Assembly: GCF_028867965.1 (NCBI RefSeq)
Contig: NZ_JAPQNT010000001.1
Coordinates: forward strand, 1 to 64,000
Direction: 5' to 3'
Origin: Flavobacterium sp. SUN046
GTDB lineage: Bacteria; Bacteroidota; Bacteroidia; Flavobacteriales; Flavobacteriaceae
Length of the DNA stretch: 64,000 nucleotides
The notes under the pieces are model-generated. The model worked only from the letters and a program-made list of their open reading frames with translations. It was not told the DNA's origin and ran no database searches. The position numbers and the translations under genes are program-made. The stretch's first letter is position 1; every line of letters starts with the position of its first letter. Shown here one piece after another: positions 61,987 through 64,000 of the stretch.

Positions 61987-63323
61987 AGTAATGCTTTTTT
62001 AATTGATGGTACTAATTCGCCAATATCTCCAGCTCCAATTGTTACAATAACAGTTGCGTCGCTTTGTAAAATTGTTGGAATCAAATCCGTTTTTGAAACT
62101 AATTTTTTATTTTCATTTGTCATTTTTGATAGCAACCAACTCGATGTAACACCTTCAATTGGTAATTCTCTTGCTGGATAAATATCTAATAAAATTACTT
62201 CGTCAAATTTTGATAAACTTTCGGCAAATCCGTCAATAAAATCTTTAGTTCTACTGAATAAATGCGGTTGAAAAATTGCCAACACTTTTTGATTCGGATA
62301 CAATTCGCGAACAGCTTGATGAACGGCATTTATTTCGGTTGGATGATGTGCATAATCATCTATATAAACGCGATTTTCTGATTTTATTTGATAAGAAAAT
62401 CTACGTTGAACTCCTTTGAATGTTGATAAGGCTTTAGCAATGGTTTCAGTTGGGGAACCATACGTTTTTGCCATTGCTAAAGCCATCAAAGCATTCATTA
62501 AATTATGATGTCCAGGTAATCCGAACGCAATATCTTTTATAATTTCTGATGGAGTTTGTACATCAAAAACGTAACTATTATTTTCAATTCTAATGTTGAA
62601 ACCTTTGAATGTTGCGTCGTCATTTATTGCAACTGTCATTCCTTCTAAATCCAATCCTTTTGTGACAAACATTTTAGATTTATCGGAAACTTTATTGGCA
62701 AATTCTCTAAACGAAGCTTCAATTGCAGAAGCATCGCCATAAATATCTAAATGATCCGCATCCATTGAGGTTACGCAAGCAATATTGGGATGCAAATGCA
62801 AGAATGATCTATCAAATTCATCGGCTTCAACAACAGAAATTGTTTTTCCAGTTCCGATTAAATTAGAATGATAATTTTCTACAATTCCGCCAAGGAAAGC
62901 GGTAACATCTTCACCACATTCGTATAAAATATGTCCTAAAATGCTAGATGTTGTGGTTTTTCCATGAGTTCCAGCAACTGCAAAACAAAATGTATCTTTG
63001 GTAATCAAACCTAGAACTTCGGCACGTTTTTTAACCACATAATTTCTTTCGATAAAATAATTCCATTCTGAATGCGAAGTTGGAACAGCTGGAGTTATAA
63101 TTACAAGTGTGTTTTCAACGTAATAATCAGCTGGAATTAAACTAATATTGTCTTCAAAATGGATGTTCATTCCGCCAGCAACTAATTCATCCGTAAGCAT
63201 TGTTGGCGTTTTATCATAACCTGAAACATTCTTTCCAATATTCTGAAAATAACGCGCCAAAGCACTCATTCCGATTCCTCCGATTCCTATGAAATAGACG
63301 TTATGTATTTGGTTTAAGTTCAT
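61983..63323 (-). CDS. murC: UDP-N-acetylmuramate-L-alanine ligase
   Basis: A 446-residue Mur ligase adding L-alanine to UDP-MurNAc, the first amino acid of the peptidoglycan stem. N-terminal IGIGGIGMSALA binds the UDP-sugar; the ATP site is GTHGKTTT (118-125); central EADEFDRSFLHLHP and late YIDDYAHHPTEI are diagnostic of MurC. It follows murG by 49 bp and overlaps ftsQ by 4 bp. Confidence 0.97.
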   Translation of the reverse strand: MNLNQIHNVYFIGIGGIGMSALARYFQNIGKNVSGYDKTPTMLTDELVAGGMNIHFEDNISLIPADYYVENTLVIITPAVPTSHSEWNYFIERNYVVKKRAEVLGLITKDTFCFAVAGTHGKTTTSSILGHILYECGEDVTAFLGGIVENYHSNLIGTGKTISVVEADEFDRSFLHLHPNIACVTSMDADHLDIYGDASAIEASFREFANKVSDKSKMFVTKGLDLEGMTVAINDDATFKGFNIRIENNSYVFDVQTPSEIIKDIAFGLPGHHNLMNALMALAMAKTYGSPTETIAKALSTFKGVQRRFSYQIKSENRVYIDDYAHHPTEINAVHQAVRELYPNQKVLAIFQPHLFSRTKDFIDGFAESLSKFDEVILLDIYPARELPIEGVTSSWLLSKMTNENKKLVSKTDLIPTILQSDATVIVTIGAGDIGELVPSIKKALL

Positions 63324-63372
63324 TTTTTGAGTTACTAAAGTTCTGAGAAACTGAGGTTTTAAGGTTTTAGAA

Positions 63373-64000
63373 TTATTTTATCAATTTTATTATTTGTTCA
63401 ACAATGTCTTTTGTTGCATTTGGTTTTGCAATTTTTTTAATGTTTTGACTTAAATTATTTTGCAAATTCTCATCATGTAATAATCTATTAAAAGTCGATT
63501 CAAATTTTTCGTCTAATTCACTTTCTTTTAATAGAATTGCTCCGTTTTTATCAACGATTGCTTTTGCATTTTTTGTTTGATGATCTTCGGCTACATTTAG
63601 TGAAGGAATAAAAATTACTGGTTTTCCTACCAAACATAATTCGGATACAGATGATGCTCCGGCACGAGAAATCACGAAATCTGCTGCAGCATAAATTAAA
63701 TCCATTCTATCTATAAATGAGACAACTTGCACGTTTTCTTTTTCTGAAAAATGCTTGTATTCTGACATGTAAAAATTTCCGCATTGCCAAAAAACTTGAA
63801 TTCCTGATGCAATTAAAAAATCCAATTCTTTTTCAATTAATTGATTGATTCTTCGGGAACCCAAACTTCCGCCAAGAATCAATAATGTTTTTTTGTTATC
63901 ATCTAAATTAAAATAAGAAATTGCCTCATTTCGTTTGGAATCAATTTCTAATAAATCTTGACGTACCGGATTTCCAGTATAAACAATTTTATCTTTTGGA
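63373..64000 (-). CDS. murG: UDP-N-acetylglucosamine transferase MurG, N-terminus cut by right edge
   Basis: The C-terminal 208 or so residues are in the window; the frame stays open from 63373 through 64000 with no start, so the N-terminal domain lies outside. Visible motifs are [19 protein letters not shown], the nucleotide-binding region [21 protein letters not shown] and [15 protein letters not shown], then AEDHQTKNA. MurG transfers GlcNAc to lipid I to make lipid II at the inner membrane. An internal TTG at 63882 is not the true start. Confidence 0.96.
   Translation of the reverse strand, partial: PKDKIVYTGNPVRQDLLEIDSKRNEAISYFNLDDNKKTLLILGGSLGSRRINQLIEKELDFLIASGIQVFWQCGNFYMSEYKHFSEKENVQVVSFIDRMDLIYAAADFVISRAGASSVSELCLVGKPVIFIPSLNVAEDHQTKNAKAIVDKNGAILLKESELDEKFESTFNRLLHDENLQNNLSQNIKKIAKPNATKDIVEQIIKLIK

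Overview
The window is AT-rich chromosomal DNA from a member of the Flavobacteriaceae, most likely a Flavobacterium. The evidence is the gldKLMN gliding/type IX secretion operon, exosortase XrtF with its partner, a T9SS C-terminal sorting domain, STN/CarboxypepD-type TonB receptors, DUF4249 and HYC_CC_PP families, a 287-residue primary sigma factor, and promoters of the Bacteroidetes form TTTG-N19-TAnnTTTG. No phage, insertion sequence, CRISPR array or rRNA operon was seen.

Layout. 1-8.1 kb: two exported DUF11 surface proteins (the first runs off the left edge and carries a 288-bp tandem array), two tandem LuxR-type response regulators and an exported leucine-rich-repeat protein. 8.3-13.4 kb: DUF1761 protein, a GNAT/FemAB-like protein, an ABC-F ATPase, a DUF983 protein and a FAD oxidoreductase. 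13.4-22.1 kb, minus strand: gldKLMN, and upstream topA with a ureohydrolase-fold protein that lacks metal ligands. 22.4-29.8 kb, plus strand: miaB, a small membrane protein, a sigma-54 activator, lptE, a TPR-like protein, secG, groES and groEL. 29.9-34.8 kb, minus: DedA protein, an HMA protein, a TonB receptor and a HYC_CC_PP protein (probably metal handling), then xrtF with its partner gene. 34.8-38.1 kb: fRMsr-like GAF protein, rpsO, pnp. 38.1-38.7 kb: a parDE-type toxin-antitoxin pair with a clear promoter/operator. 38.8-42.4 kb: a 1200-residue DUF2339 membrane protein. 42.5-51.2 kb: two small exported proteins divergent from an HTH regulator, followed by a four-gene cell-envelope cluster (exported protein, STN TonB receptor, DUF4249 lipoprotein, MG2-like exported protein). 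51.2-54.2 kb: rpoD, rpe, dus. 54.2-56.8 kb: a T9SS-sorted protein, a KTSC protein, and a tRNA-Arg / GIY-YIG nuclease / broken tRNA-Arg unit. 57-64 kb, minus: yqeY-like gene and the end of the division/cell wall cluster murG-murC-ftsQ-ftsA-ftsZ, with murG cut by the right edge.

Much of the window is housekeeping. The unusual parts lie in surface protein repeats, intergenic repeat families and one small mobile-looking tRNA unit. The most interesting observations are: (1) a tRNA-Arg(UCG) gene and a second copy of it bracketing a GIY-YIG nuclease gene, the second copy being split by an exact 20-bp palindrome; (2) three copies of a structured intergenic element with conserved ends and a variable but paired central arm; (3) the HTH/TonB/DUF4249 cluster of unknown substrate; (4) a sigma-54-like site before groES, 2 kb from a sigma-54 activator gene; (5) an arginase-fold protein without its metal ligands beside the T9SS genes.
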